This document shows positions 40,500 through 55,200 of a DNA stretch of 64,000 bases, piece by piece. Source of the stretch: Xestospongia muta (lineage: Eukaryota; Porifera; Demospongiae; Haplosclerida; Petrosiidae); contig OY848922.1 in NCBI GenBank assembly GCA_963693285.1, positions 1,221,923 to 1,285,922 of the forward strand. Direction: 5' to 3'. Position 1 is the first letter of the stretch; every line of letters starts with the position of its first letter. The notes under the pieces were generated by a model that saw only the letters and a list, made by a program, of their open reading frames with translations, made no database searches and had not been told where the DNA came from. The position numbers and the translations under genes were made by a program.

Positions 40500-43173
40500 G
40501 TTGACCTGTAGTAATAGAAAAATGAAATTATAATCATTTTATAGATCATTACACGATATGAAAGGTAAACAATAACTACAATTAATATAAAATATATAAT
40601 AATTATCAATAATGGTTGTTTCTAAAAGTAGAATAGTCCATTTTGTATTATGATACATTTTCATTTAAAAAAAGCTGATACAAAATTGATATGAAGTGGA
40701 GTCTTAATTTTACTTCAAATTAAAAAATGACTTAATAATTATAAATTTAATATAACAAGTCTCATCATTTTAACTTCCATGTAAACATTAAATCCTATTG
40801 TTTTACTACCTTATATACAAAGTGGTCCTTTGAGACATGTCATATGTATATATATAAACTATATTACATAATGGTGTATATAAACTATATTACATAACGG
40901 TATATGTATAAACTATACTACATAACGGTATATATATAAACTATATTACATAATGGAGTATATAAACTATATTACATAATGGTATATATATAAACTATAT
41001 TACATAATGGCATATGTATAAACTATATTACATAATGGTATATATAAACTATATTACATAATGGTATATATAAACTATATTACATAGTGGTATATATAAA
41101 CTATATTACATAATGGTGTCTACAGTATTAATGGATTCTTTACAAAATATGATATCTTGTCAGCAAATGATTTACTACTTGTTGACAGATCATCATTTTA
41201 CACCACATTAACACATACAAAACAGTATATATATTATATACCAAACTATTAACACATACAAAACAGTATGTATATTATAACTAAGCATATCATAACATTA
41301 TAGTAATAGTTACTACTGACATATACCATTTATTAATATAATATATTATACATGTAGTACTTAACAATAGTAAAGTTGGTACTAACTATTATGACATACA
41401 CACACATATAGTACTGTACTACTGATAATTAATACATATTCACTCATACGTTGACATAAATACCAATAAAAAATACCAAATATAGTCATGATATGCTCTC
41501 TAGTTATCAAATACTATAGTAAGTTGTTACAGAATTGATTAGGCTAACCACAATCTGATATTATTTGATAATTCCCAATAGTTATTTTTTATAAGACCAA
41601 CAACTGACTAATTTGTAAAATTAGATGTGAGCAGATGTAGTTGCATACACACACTGATAGAGATAAACAATTATCTACTAAAATTAACAAAAAGTTAACA
41701 ACATTGATAATGAAACTAATGGAAGAAGCAAGATTTAAAATACGACAAGTCTTATCGGTAAAACTCCTACACATCTGTTAATAATTGTTCTCACAATGTA
41801 CTATATACACTTGTCATAAATCGAATCACTACATTGTCTTTGAGCAAGACTATTGCCTAAATGTAATACTATATTATTAACACATTAAATACTATCTTTC
41901 AGTATAATATTATATGATCTAACATTTTGTTGGCAGAACACTTATAAGACTATTGAATGAAACAGAGTTCAAAGTACATAACACTCTAAACATGTTTATA
42001 CTGACCAGTCATTATAGAATTTTTACACAAAGCAGTGTAGTTAAATCATGAGTTATAATATAAATATTAAGAAACCATTTACTTAACTAGCCACTAGACA
42101 ACATGTCAACATTGATATGACTTCATTTCAGGTTGTAGACAAAGTATTTCTGATTAAGAAAGGACATAACAGCCTCTCTAAATAAGGCTATTCACGAGTA
42201 CTTCTTACTGTGTGATTACAAGCAAAGATAACTACATTTAGTATTGTCTAGTTGGGTTCTGTCTATGTAGAAAAGAACTTTCAAACAACACAACTTACTA
42301 CTATATATTAAAAGGAAGGGTGATTCCTTAACTCAATTCAATATGGTAATGAAATAAATACAATTTCCTAAAAGTTAGAGTTCAGGACCAATAACAAAAT
42401 TAAAGCTGGTCAATATCTAATATAGGGGCTAATATAGAGAGCTTTCAATATAAGCTGCTCAATACATTATAATAATATTACTTTGATTATAGACAGCTAA
42501 TTCTAAGTCAAAACACCAACAGAGCAGTACCAATAGCAACCAAACACACACACACACACACACTTATTAACAAGTAAAATAATTATTATTTTAATCTTAA
42601 GTAGATAATTATTACTGAATGAAATTACTAAAAGGAGTACTACACATCCACAATTATATATAATGTGTTATTCTTATTTTCACTAATTGCGTTGGCTGTG
42701 CAAACTATGCTATTGTTAGAACGAGCTAGAGCAAACTAAACAATTTAGTACTAGCACTCACCGATAAAGAGACTGCTACGTATTTCACATTAACTAGTTA
42801 GTCCGTGACCAGTTAGTAACACAGATATCACGTCTTGAGAGAAAACAGATTCCGTTGAAGTTAGCAAATCATTCGAACAACAGAGCAGACCACAGAAGAT
42901 GCAAGAACTTCCCTTTGTGGGAGGGTAGTACTACAACAGGAAACCTTAGAAAACAAGGGAGCGACCAGTGATTATTCCGTAGATAGCAACCCAATTAAAA
43001 TTTTACGTGTAATAATAATTATTTTTGGTAAGAACAGAATTATACATGCATTAAAATTAAAATTACATCAATACAATAAGAATATGGACATACCAAGTAT
43101 GATAATTATTTAAAATTTTAGTTTTGATAAAACATTTTTGAACTAAAATCTCAATACATTATACAAAAATGCG
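40500..43173. other. Spacer between R10 and R11
   Basis: Intergenic, no exon seen. It holds the minisatellite at 40848-41118, duplicated AACACATACAAAACAGTAT copies (about 41208 and 41250), a (CA)n tract at 42545-42563, and a less AT-rich, more complex stretch at about 42760-42990 that may be transcribed but shows no convincing reading frame. Confidence 0.4.
40848..41118. repeat. Minisatellite, about 26-base unit, about 10 copies
   Basis: Tandem copies of a unit close to TATATAAACTATATTACATA plus AATGG, with small length changes in the TATA part. No coding content. Confidence 0.9.
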
Positions 43174-46100
43174 TTATGCCATATCACTATAAGCATGTAT
43201 TTGAGCTAATAAACCATGAATCTCTTCAAATGTTGCTCTCTCTTCTGAATGTGGTGACCAACATCTGACCATAACTTGATAGACCTCGTCAGGGCATGGA
43301 TGAGGTTGTTGCAAAAGAGATCTATTCTCCCCACGGACAGCATCGTCAATGACCTCCTGATCTGATAAATGCTCATAGGGTTGTTGCTTACAGAGTGTAA
43401 ATATTTCCCACATAACAACACCAAATGCCCACACATCTGTTTTCTCAGAGAATCGGCCATAGAAACACTCTTTGGCCATCCAACGTATCGGTAACATGGC
43501 TTTTCCACGAATTCTGTAGTATGAATTATCATATAACTGTCGACTCATACCGAAGTCAGCTATCTTTACAACAAACTTTTGACCAACTAGACAATTCCGA
43601 GTAGCAAGATCTCTGTGTACAAAATTCATTGAGGCTAAATACCGCATCCCACTAGCTATTTGAAGTGACATGTATATGAGAACAGCAACATTTATAAATT
43701 TATCTGTCTCAGATGTTTCACAGTCTTGAGAGAACTCAAACTTTTGTATGTATTGGTTGAGGTCTCCGTTTTCCATGTATTCCATCATAATAAAAGCGTT
43801 TGTATTCAGACACACTCCCAGAATATGTACGACATTTTCATGCTTAAGACGAGACATGAATTTGATTTCTTTCTCGAAGGCTTCTCTCTCGTAAACATCA
43901 GCATCATAATGAAGCTTCTTTACAGCTACTAAAATACTCACACTGGTATCCATATTCCCAAGACCCAAATCTCTGAGACTCAAACCAATTGTGCTTGCAA
44001 GTATGACTGTACCAAACTGACCGACACCAAGTTCTTTGATTTCATTAATATTTTGTTCAGTGACCTCTAACACATCTGATCTAAGGATAGGCAACGGATC
44101 AGCATAAACAGATGAGAACGGGTGCAGTGACGAGGAGTCCTCATGTGACAAAACCTCTTGTGATCGGAAATGAGATGGGTTGAGATCTATGCTATACATA
44201 GAAGGAGATGGTTTATAGTCCGGTATAGGTGGAGGAAGTATCTTATTTGGTTCTGCGTAGATATTAAAAGCTGAGCCGCCAAAGTCAGTTGAACTCAATC
44301 CAGGATTAGACACATCAGTATTATTTATGTTTAGCTGATCAGCTGATGAATACATCGCATTCTCTACTAGGATGGCATTTTGGTTTGATCTAACTGGGCG
44401 TGGTAGAGGAGGTTCTGGTATTTCCTGATACATGTTATCCGTTGAATTACTTTTCTTAACATTTGAATAACTATTGTTAACCAAATTTTCAGTTGATAGA
44501 AACTCGGTTTCAGAGTATGGAGCGATGATTGGGGTTTTTGAGTTAGAACCAACTGTCTTATTAATAGATGAATAATAGACTTCAGGCTGGACTAGCTCCT
44601 TGGAGTTAGGGCTGGTGGGTGGAATGTAGGTTTTTCTTCTATACATGCACAAAACTATGATGATGAATACGACAATAACCACTGCTAGAATGATTATGAA
44701 GGCAATTACAATGCCTATTATGATTGGTAATAAACTGGGGCTAGATGAGGTGCTAACGGTAGGATTAGTTGGTATAGATATTGATGGAGTTTGATGTGAT
44801 GTTGAAGTGACACTGGAAGGATCTAATGGATAATGAAAGATAAAATGACTACTTAGTCTGAAATGCAAAATTTTTGATATTAATTTTTATCGTTTAATCT
44901 TCACAATTTTGTATCAACTAATTAATGAAATAATTAGCTACTTTAATAGAAAAATAATTTACAGATAGACAGACGGGACAATGGGACAAATATAATAGTA
45001 TAAATTTCTACAGACTTGTTAATTGTTTTATTACATTAAGAATAATATAATATATATCCTATATATATATAAATTGAACATGTAGCCAAGTTCCTAAACC
45101 CACCTTTATCATTTAAAATTTATCATGTACAATTTACTCACAAATGTAATGAAATTATAAATGTAGAAAGAAGTGTTTACACTATCTCTTAACTATAATA
45201 CGACACTGTTGCTATTATCTAGTTAGTTACTGACAGTCACAATATAACAACAACAATTAGTACTAACACAAACAAACAGTGCTATTATTATTTGGGACAA
45301 CAGTGTATTTTGGTTTATTCATTCATTTATTGTAATATTTTCTTTTGTATTGCAACTATTCCTTTTAAACAATAATATTAAAGTAGGACATGGTAAATGC
45401 TAATATGCACTGGAGCAACCCAATGAGTTAGTTATCTAAATATAACGAGAGCTATAGTGATTGATAAAGATCGGTTGTCCCACTTCAATTATACTAACTA
45501 CACAGTCTTTAGCATTAACAAACCAAGCATCAAAATAAAACTATCACGTGACTAATATATTTTATCATGTGACTAATTTGTTTTATTTTGAATTACTTGA
45601 TGTAGTTGTTGCTGAGATTAAGGTATCTGTCATAGTGGGTGTGGTTACTGTAGTTATCACAGTTGTAGAAGCAGAGTCTATAGTAGGGACCAAAAAATTG
45701 TCAGTACACTCTTGACATACCTAGTTATTATATATCTATAATTATTTGGGACAACAAAATATACATACTTTGGTACATTCATTCATTCATAATATTCTCT
45801 TTTGCACTGTGACTATTACATTTAAACAATAATATTGATATAAGACATGGCAAATGCTAATATGCACTGGAGCAACCCAACAAGTTAGTTATCTAAATAT
45901 AATGAGAGCTATAGTGATTGACAAAGATCGGCTGTCTCAGTTCTTTTATACTAACTACACAGTCTCTAGCATTAATAAACTAGTACCAAAATAAAACTAT
46001 CATATTACTAATATATTTTATCATGAATTACTTGATATCATTATCGCTGAACTTGAGGTATCAGTCATAGTGGGCGTGGTTATTGTAGTTACCACAGTTG

Positions 46101-48988
46101 TAGAAACAGATTCTACAGTAGGGACTAAAAAATAGTCAGTACAGTCTTGACATACCTAGTTATTATCTACCCTACTACACAGTAAGGATTATCATACTAT
46201 AATGTGAAATTAATACATACATAGGTTCCAAGACTTAAGGTTTAGGGTCCAGAGTATAGAGACAAAGTGGGTAATATTTAAACACAAAATGAAATGATGT
46301 CATGTACAAGTTACGAACATATAAATGTTGTCAGTCTGAATTTTGTGAAATTACATGAATAAGCACATGTCAGGAAATATCTTTAATATCACATGTACAC
46401 ATACATATTCATCATGTGTATGTACATGTGTACTTATAATGTACATGTTTTTATGTATATGTTGTATGCAGATATACATGATGTACATGTACACATGTCT
46501 ATCATGTGCATGTTCATCTGTACAGGAAAAGTATACATGTATTCTTTGGCAATTAGGAAAGAAATATATGTATTTTTAATCAAATGTTATGATATCATCA
46601 TGTCTTGAATAAATAACCCTATGTACATGCACATGTAAAAGATGACAAGCTATTTGTTTGATCATGGATAATTGTTATGTTAATTTGTTTACGGCATAAC
46701 ATAACGAAAATTGAATAAACACTAATATAATTAATAATAATAATATAATAGGAATTAAATGAATAAACACAATGATGTCAAACAACAAAGGACAACCTAG
46801 TCCACTGTTGTCCAGATTTGTCATCAGAAGTCTCACAGAATCATGGAATCCCACAATCCTATCTCATATCATTCTACGAAGATATGGGACTTCAGGAATA
46901 TGGACAACATAGGGTCTTCCTATAAGCATTCTACAGGTATTTTGATGGGAAGCCTAAACATGTATGACATAATTGAACAGAACACCAACAACTGTGTATT
47001 TCTTGTAAAGTCAACATTTCACTCATAACTACAGATATAGCCATATAACTGTGAGATGTTTGTGACAAGAGTATTAAAAACAACATTTTATACTATAGAC
47101 CACTTCTACCACTAAAGAAGACCACAAAAATGTTTTAAGCTTTGTTCCTTCATGCGGCTCTACGTTGTATGTATTACTGTCAACTATAACTATTTTTACT
47201 ACTATAGTTATACCACATCAAACATAAGTTAATAATTATCATTGATGTAAATAACAGAGTTCTAAGGCTATAGAAGACAGTTAAGTCATAAAAATTATCA
47301 TAATATGTGTTTACAATAAGGTAAGAAATAAAATAACAAAACTACGTAGTATATTTCGTTCACAACACATTTTGTGAAGACAAACAAATATAATTACTGA
47401 ACAGCAAATGCAATAACAATGAAACTTAACAGTGTTAGCTTTTTTCTGTGACATATTTCATAATTGTCTTGTCCATCCATTCAGCCATCCTTCCATCCAT
47501 CCATCCATCCATTTATCCATCCACTCATCCAAACATCTGTCCATCCATTCATCCATCCATTCATCTATCCATTCATTCATCCATTCATCTATCCATTTAT
47601 CTATCTATATAATCTATTTTATCTTAATATAATAGGGAATCATCCATTGTACAGAATGAGTGTTACGTCATTACTGAAATCACAGAGAGGTGTTATGAAC
47701 ACACAACCATAATATTTAAGACTTTACAGTGACATCACAGTGTAAACAAAATACCAAATGTGATTGCTAAGAAAGAAGACCCACAAAAGAACCACCATTA
47801 TAGATTCACAAATAACAAATAGACTTGCCAGCATCGATACAACAGAAGGACACTGATATAAATTATATGTCATAGTTGGGAGATGTCATCATATAACATT
47901 TCCTAGAATTTGACATGTCATATTAAACTGCTGTTAGATCTTGCTTAAAATTTGATCATTAGATTTAGTCTCAGCTAACTCTCTTTAGAATTGTCAATAA
48001 TCTCTTAAAATGTACTCCTTTATAATAATATTTGTAATACCAAATACTCTTCTTTGTATTGTCCAAATATCAACTCTAACACGTGTACATATAACTACAT
48101 ATATGGACATATACATGTATATATACATGTATATGGACATGTACATGTACATGTATATGTACATGTACATGGACATATATGTACATGTATGTAAGGGGGT
48201 TGGTTTAAAACATGGCATCAATTGGTCAGTGTTACCAAAAACGTCAACCAATTTAATCCGTTATAATCAACTTTTATTTCTAAAGGTAGCATAAAATTTC
48301 ATTGAATTAGACTTGATTTGTTTATATTTCAAACATAATAATTATATTAACCATATCCTCTATCTCCTAATACAGACTTCCCAAAAGAAACCAGTAACAA
48401 TATTACTTAATAGCATATAGAGCCATTTTTCTTCCTACTCTAGGAAAGCTTGCATTCCAATCGAATAGTGAGGCTTTATAAGAGTGCAAACAATGATATA
48501 AGATAGGATAGAAAGAGTGCCAAGATAGAAAGTCAACTGATACTAATAACATTGTTCTTTTATTGCTAAATCAATACATGTATCCATGGTAACAACAAAC
48601 ACACACATCATCTGTATATCCAACCATCCATTCATCCATTCATTCATTCATTCATTCATCCATTCATTCATCCATCCATTCATCCATCCATCCATCCATT
48701 TATCCATCCATCTATCCATTCATTCATCCATCCATACACCCATCCATTCATTCATCCATCCATCCATTCATCCATCCATCTATTCATTCATCCATCCATC
48801 CTATTATGCATCCATCTCTAAGTACTACACTAACATACATGTGGTAAACTATAGTTGATAGAATGCTTTTGATAAAAATATTGTAGTACTTACAATACAA
48901 ACATCATCAGGTAATTATGTCATGATCTCATTCCTGATTAAGTCAATAGCTACTCTCCCCCTCAAATCACAAGGCAAACAATAGATGG

Positions 48989-49071
<83 letters not shown>

Positions 49072-51124
49072 AACATGCTATTACTTTTTCTTTTAAGGCT
49101 GTTATGCACACTAGATACTAAAAACGTTGTCCTTAATCAAAGGCAGGTACAATTTCAAGATACAAATTACATTCTTTACATGAAAATAACTAGTAAAATT
49201 TAAATGATACTATGATATGTAATATATAGACTTACTTATTGTCACAGTAATGGTCTGTTGTATTTCTGCGTCAAATACAGTACATACGTAAGATCCATTG
49301 TCGGATTGATTGAGGTTTGAGATAGTAAGTTCACTAACAATACTCTGTGTCATCATACCACTGCTATTAATAGCATTACCACTTCCTAATTTGTTAGTAA
49401 TCATATATTTACTGCCAGTATTAGTTAGTATAGTATTGTCTCTCATCCATTGTATATCTGATGATATAGACAAGTAACCAGTTAACTCACAACTCAAAGT
49501 GACAGTCTCATTGATAGTACTACTGATAGATGATGATAAAGGTGTTAGACCAACTGTACAGGAGAAAGAAAAAAATAGCAAAAACTAAACTAATTGCTTC
49601 ATGATATGTATTCAGCAAATAAAATTAGAACCTAGAACTTGACTATATTGTTATACCGTTGATAATTGACAAATTAACCCCCATTGTAGTTGGCTTAATA
49701 ATTGTGTGTGGTTTACTAATTGAAGATAACATAGTAACAATCTGTTTATCATTACGTAGTACGTATTGTTTCATTATTAATGTCTATAGGATATATTTGT
49801 TTATTTATAAGTTTTATATTTACATTTCATGTATTTTTTTGTAAGGTATCTGTTCCTGTAATCTGTATTCACATGTTGTACATGCAAATATCATCAAAGA
49901 AGTAGATACTGTACTAACATTACACACTAACTGAGGAATGTTCACAATCCAAGAGTACTCATACAATAAAAACAATGATATAATATAGTAATATTCTATA
50001 GTAATATATCACTATAATCTGTTGACACTATCATCATTGTTGATAGCTTTGAGATAAATCAAGAGTGTCCCATTTCACACTTGACAATAATATTATGAAC
50101 ATCTGTTTAAAATACCTGCTAAATGTAGTTCAATCTTTCTAGTTTCATTAACACTGCTAGTTAAATGTTTTGCTTGACAAGTATAATTCCCAATATCAGT
50201 ATATCCGAGTTTATTAATAGTTAGTATACTGGTTCTTGTAGCATCTCCTATTAATATTTGTGAACGACCAGGAAGATCTAACACATTCTCATTATATTGC
50301 CATTCCCACTCAAAGGAACCAACATTGACTACTGTACAGGAGAGATTGACTGAAGACTGAAGGTTGTGTGGTCCTAAGGTCACAGTTAGTGGGGAGCCAT
50401 CTTGGAAGACAATGGTGTCCATTGAAGGAGATATTGGACTGTCTAGTATATGATAATGTATTAATGATATATCAATAGTTTATGTATTAACTTACCATTA
50501 TAAAACTTGACTTCACTTACTAATAACCAGTCAATTATACTAGTATTGAAGATAAAATCAAGTTGAACTACATCAGTTGATTGTTGTATATTGAGAGTGA
50601 CATTTCTCAGTTGAGAGTCATTTTGTCTGAGATCATCATTGTTGTCAAAGACATAGCTAAGAGGTTGACTATTCACACCATAAAGACTGATCATAGGTAG
50701 TCCAATGGAGTTATTAGGTGAGTTAAAGAAATAGATAACTACTCTTGATACAGGAGTAGCAGGAAGAAAGTTAAAGGTAATTCTTCCAATACCATCTACT
50801 AAGTGTCTACTAAAAGCAAAGAACTCCCCCAAGTTACCAGATATAGAGTACATTGGACCAATGTCTTCATCAACTAGTTTACCATTACCATGAAAACATC
50901 TCAAACGAACACCAGATCCAATCACTATACATCCTGAACTAGTGTTAGTGAGGTTAGAACCATCAAATGAGACAGCATAAAATATGTTGTATTGAGATGG
51001 ATCTACATGTACAAGAGATGATATCAGAACTATAGCAAGGAAAATTATTGATCTGCTTACTTATTTGATTTTGACACAACACAGTGTTACTGAATAGAAT
51101 AAACACAGTAAAGACAGTCAACAT
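43174..51124 (-). CDS. R11: DDR-like receptor tyrosine kinase, 6 exons
   Basis: Exons 51124-51061, 51002-50496, 50442-50116, 49553-49236, 46124-46032 and 44822-43174 join in phase 1 to 985 residues. Signal peptide, DS-like domain and Ig1 are close to the R2-R8 group; Ig2 is divergent ([13 protein letters not shown]). A separate 31-codon exon encodes a Thr/Ser-rich stalk. The last exon has a TM helix, a tail with NAMY and IYAEP/VYADP motifs, and a kinase strikingly like DDRs: [73 protein letters not shown]. The introns are much larger than in R1-R10 (3.1 and 1.2 kb) and filled with simple repeats. A conventional ectodomain joined to an older kinase type may mean recombination or an ancestral-like gene that donated the ectodomain. 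Confidence 0.8.
45597..45689 (-). pseudogene. Duplicate stalk exon of R11, acceptor lost
   Basis: A second copy of the 93-base Thr/Ser stalk exon, inside the intron between the stalk exon (46124-46032) and the kinase exon. It is open in the same phase and keeps a GTAATT donor, but the acceptor AG of the used copy reads GG here (45691-45690). The surrounding 430 bases are duplicated too (about 45288-45720 and 45745-46150). It could be a dead exon or one used with another acceptor. Confidence 0.65.
46370..48812. repeat. Simple-repeat cluster in R11 intron 4
   Basis: Within the 3.1-kb intron: ACATGTAC-type alternating tract at 46370-46545 and again at 48078-48195, CATC/CATT tetranucleotide arrays at 47473-47607 and 48623-48812. 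Apparent open frames made of Ser-Ile-His or Met-Tyr repeats here are products of these arrays, not genes. No exon is seen in the rest of the intron. Confidence 0.85.
48992..49071. repeat. (CT)n microsatellite
   Basis: About 80 bases of CT dinucleotide with one TTTCT interruption, in R11 intron 4 near the Ig2 exon. On the coding strand it reads as GA repeats, about 165 bases downstream of the Ig2 donor. Confidence 0.95.
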
Positions 51125-52221
51125 CTTATTCTGTAATTAAAAGGTATAGATCAAAAATATATGAGCAACAACATTTAGTTCACAAAAACACATAAAGCTA
51201 CTGATAATGAAGAGCTATATATTACCAGCTGGATACCTCGAAATTCTTGATCTTTTGAAATAGTTGTGTAGTCAGGTATTCCAATAGAGCAACTAGCTTA
51301 GTTGAGACAATGTTGCAAACAAAACAAGCCGGTTTTCAAAGGCTTCTTAAAATGCAGTGTAGACTCCTCCTCTTCATGGAATGTTCTCCTCGAGTCATTT
51401 ATTATTGAATTTGACTGATTTCTCTTCCTGTTGAGTCTTGTACAATGCATCTTCCCACATATACAAGATCGTACTATCATAGTTTGTAGTAAACGTACCT
51501 TTTAAATATGTTGCATATATAAATGGATATAGTCAGTGACTAGTAATATTTTTATATTGCTATATATATTAAGGTATTTCATAATACAAGCTTGTAGTAT
51601 AAAATACCTTGAGGGTCTGGTTATTTGTTTATATTGTTAAATAAACTGGAGTGTGTATTACATAGTTGTGGTTTCAACTACTCCCAAAACCACCTGTTGT
51701 TGAGTACCACTAGAATACTATAACAGACTAATTAAATTGTTAACACTACATATTATAATTGTGTTACATTATTATATGATAGTAAAGAGATTATCTAATA
51801 CATTAAATATCTAGATAGTAAACACTGAATTATGTGGTTGGGTTTAATGATCTAGCATTGTTCTTTGTGTGAAAGAGGTACAGTACAATGGTGATTAACT
51901 CTAAATGAGGGAGGGTGGTAAATCAATACACATACAGGAGTCTACATATTGAAGAGATTGGAGTAAGAAGAAGACCCAGCCCCATTCTATAAATGTATAT
52001 TTTTTCTTCAAAAAACTGCTCTAATATTTATTTTTATAGAAATAAGAACATGTATTAATGGATTGTTAAGTCGTTAGGTGAAAAAAGTTATAAAGATGAG
52101 CATATATAATTATAATAAAAAACACAATGCACACAACAAACAAACAAAGAAACATATAAAAGGTTTCAAGAGAAAAAAGAAGTATCAGTTTGCACACAAC
52201 AATTAAATTTAACTAAAATTA
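51125..52221. other. Spacer between R11 and R12
   Basis: Contains the R11 promoter side: the stretch 51200-51480 shares segments (GACTGATTTCTCTTCCTGTT-like, ACAAGATC, TAGTTTGT) with the flanks of R3 and R4. The rest is AT-rich with no exon seen, ending in the 3' flank of R12. Confidence 0.4.
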
Positions 52222-55200
52222 TCAAGACATCTCATTATAAGCATGTATATTTGAAAGCAAATTATAAACTTCCTGAAAAGAGGCACGATCATCTGGAGAA
52301 TGGCTCCAACATCTTAGCATGACGTGGTATACCTCATTGGGACAAGGTTCTGGTTGACTAAGGAGCATCCGACCTTCCCCACGAACAGCATCATCGATAA
52401 CTTCTTGGTCAGAGAGGTGCTCGTAAGGCTGTTGCTTACACAGTGTGAATACTTCCCAAATTAACACTCCAAATGCCCAAACATCTGTCTTTTCAGAGAA
52501 CCGTCCGTAAAAACATTCGTTGGCCATCCAACGTATTGGTAGTATAGCACGACCCTGGATACGATAGTAGAAATCAGAATAGAGATTTTGACTCATGCCA
52601 AAGTCGGCGATCTTCACTTTGTAATCTTGTCCAACTAAGATATTTCTTGTTGCCAGGTCACGATGGATAAATCGCAAACTCGCCAAATAGTGCATACCTC
52701 TTGCTACTTGTAAACACATGTAAACAAGCACTGGGACAGTCACAGCATTGTCTGGTAGGGGATAAGACTCGGCAGTAATGAGATCTTTATCTCTGAGGTA
52801 GTGGTTAAGATCACCACTCTCCATGTACTCCATCATGATGAAGGCATTACTGGAGAGACAGACACCAAGTAAACGAACAACATTCTCGTGTTTAAGACGA
52901 GCCATGAATTTGACTTCTTTCTCGAAAGCTTCTCGCATTTTATCGTCAGCATCAGATTTTAATTTTTTGACAGCAACCATTAAACTAATTGTATCAGTAT
53001 TACTTTCACTTAATTTGAGCTGTTGGAGAGTCAATCCTACTGTGTACGCTAAAACAACTTCACCAAATTGTCCCATACCAAGTTCCTTAATGATACGAAT
53101 ATTTTTCTCTTTAACGTGAAGCAGACCGTCAGAACGTTGCAAAGGCTGTGGGTTACTGTATACTGAATAATATCCATGTACACTAATTTTGTTGCTATCA
53201 AAAGAAGACTGTTTAAATAGAGATGGGTTAAAACCCTCTTCCGTAAAGATACCCTCTTCTGGATCGGGGGTGCCTCGATATGGTGGGACGGGGGGAGGTT
53301 CTATTGAAGGTTTGGCATAAATATTGAACTCTGAACCCTGGTCAAAGGTGTCGCTTGAATCCAAAAAGGGAAGACTACCAGTTGGTCTTAGACCAAAATT
53401 AGGTGGCATTCTGTCAATATTTTCTGCCGAAGCATACATTGGGTTATTCTGCAAAAAGTCAGGACGTAGAGTTAGTTGTGCTGGCTTGGGATGATCAGGT
53501 GAGCTCTGAGGTGGTGATTTTACACCTGGAGATCCAGACAGTTCAGACATGGGATAAGGGTGACCATTGCCAGGGAGATCAATGGAAGCATAACCAGAGT
53601 TGACAAAACGAGAGGGGAGAGGAGGAAGAGATGGTTTAGCAACTTCAGTGTACAAGGGGTCACCAAGTTCATCTACGTCATTTGATATTTTTTTGCTGCC
53701 AGTTCGTCTACTTATCAGTACAAAAATGACAATGAGGACAGAGACAATTATGATAAGTATTAACAGGATAATTCCTGCTGTAGCTCCACCAATGACAGCA
53801 GCTGAAACACTATCACTGCCGCTATCAGTGGGTGTAGATGAGGGTGTGATTGAAGGTGCTGTTATGACCAGAGTAGATGTAGATGACACTGAGATAAGAT
53901 AAAAGTGAGAATAGTAAAGTATTAGATTTGATACTAGACGTATAAAGTGTATCAGATATGTCCAGCTGTATTGCTTAATATAAATGTTGTATGTAACTAT
54001 TGAAAGTGACAAACAAAATAAAACCACAGACTCTAATTACCAATACACATGGAAACCAATGAATTTAATTTGTGTTTATTGCCAGTATAACAAAATGGAC
54101 ACGTTTAAATATTTATTAGTATTATGTATACATTCAATTGTCATAGCTTTTCAGTCATAAATTTTAGTAAACACTACTGTGTTACAACAAGATTCATGTT
54201 AAATCACAGGACAATTTTTAAAAAATATTTATAATATTGTTTATAGTCAGAAGAATTCTACTATACTAAAATAAAAATGAGCTAGAGAAGCAAAGACAGT
54301 GTAGAAATAGTCAGTCAAGACAAATCACATGTTCTTTAACAGACATCAAGAGAACCACATTTAATACAAATTTTACACAGGGATGCAAGCATTTGTGTTG
54401 ATAACATTCAATAAAGAAGGAAGTTGAGTAATTATAGAATAGTTATATTGCATTGTATATTGGGAATATTGAATACATGGCATATTAAGGAGCAATAGAG
54501 CAGATAACACTAGTAAATTATGTCTAAAGATAGGTAGCTTACCTGTTACAAATAGTTGTACTGTTCCTATTAGAGTGCTGCCATTTATACTACAAGTATA
54601 GACACCCTCATCATCAGTAGTTGCTGATATAATAGTCAATTCACTGAGAATACCACTCTCCAAATTATCTCCTCCTCTTTGAGATTGACCTTGAGTTTCA
54701 CGTTCATCAATATCATACTGATCAAAGGAGTCATTAATTGGAGATCCTGTCATATTATTTGTCCATATTATCTCATAGTAGGTGGGTAAGTAACCAGTAA
54801 ATGTACACTGTAGTTTAGCATTGTTTGATGACTGTACAGACACTTGACCATCAGTAGATACCATACCTGTATAAAGTAATGAGAGAACTTATTTGAATGA
54901 AAGCTATATTACTGGTAATTCATTACATTCAAATGTTTATTGCAGAAACAACTTATATGTAACTAATAATATAATTTATGGAAAGGTTTGTGTTTTATAC
55001 ATACTAATATAGACAACTAATAATTCTTACCATCTAATGTTAGAGATATGGTAGTAGAAGTTCTATGTATAATTTTCCCAAAGATATCATACTCAGCAGT
55101 ACAAGTATAGGTTCCATTATCATCAGAGCTCAGTCTACTAATAGATAAGATATTAGTACGAGTTGTATCAGCATAGAAGACTTTTGTTTTGCCACTAGTT

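Noticed and set aside
40848..41118. CRISPR-like repeat array
   Set aside because: Copies are contiguous with no unique spacers and lie in eukaryotic DNA; it is a minisatellite.
47432..48858. Open frames rich in Ser-Ile-His or Met-Tyr repeats
   Set aside because: They are translations of CATC/CATT and ACATGT simple repeats in an intron of R11.
48985..49109. Poly Ser-Leu or Arg-Glu frames
   Set aside because: Produced by the (CT)n microsatellite on either strand.
52222..54027. Start of R12 at 54027 within the long open frame
   Set aside because: The frame upstream of 53888 lies before an AG acceptor and continues into intron sequence; the Ig2 exon joins at 53888 in the right phase.
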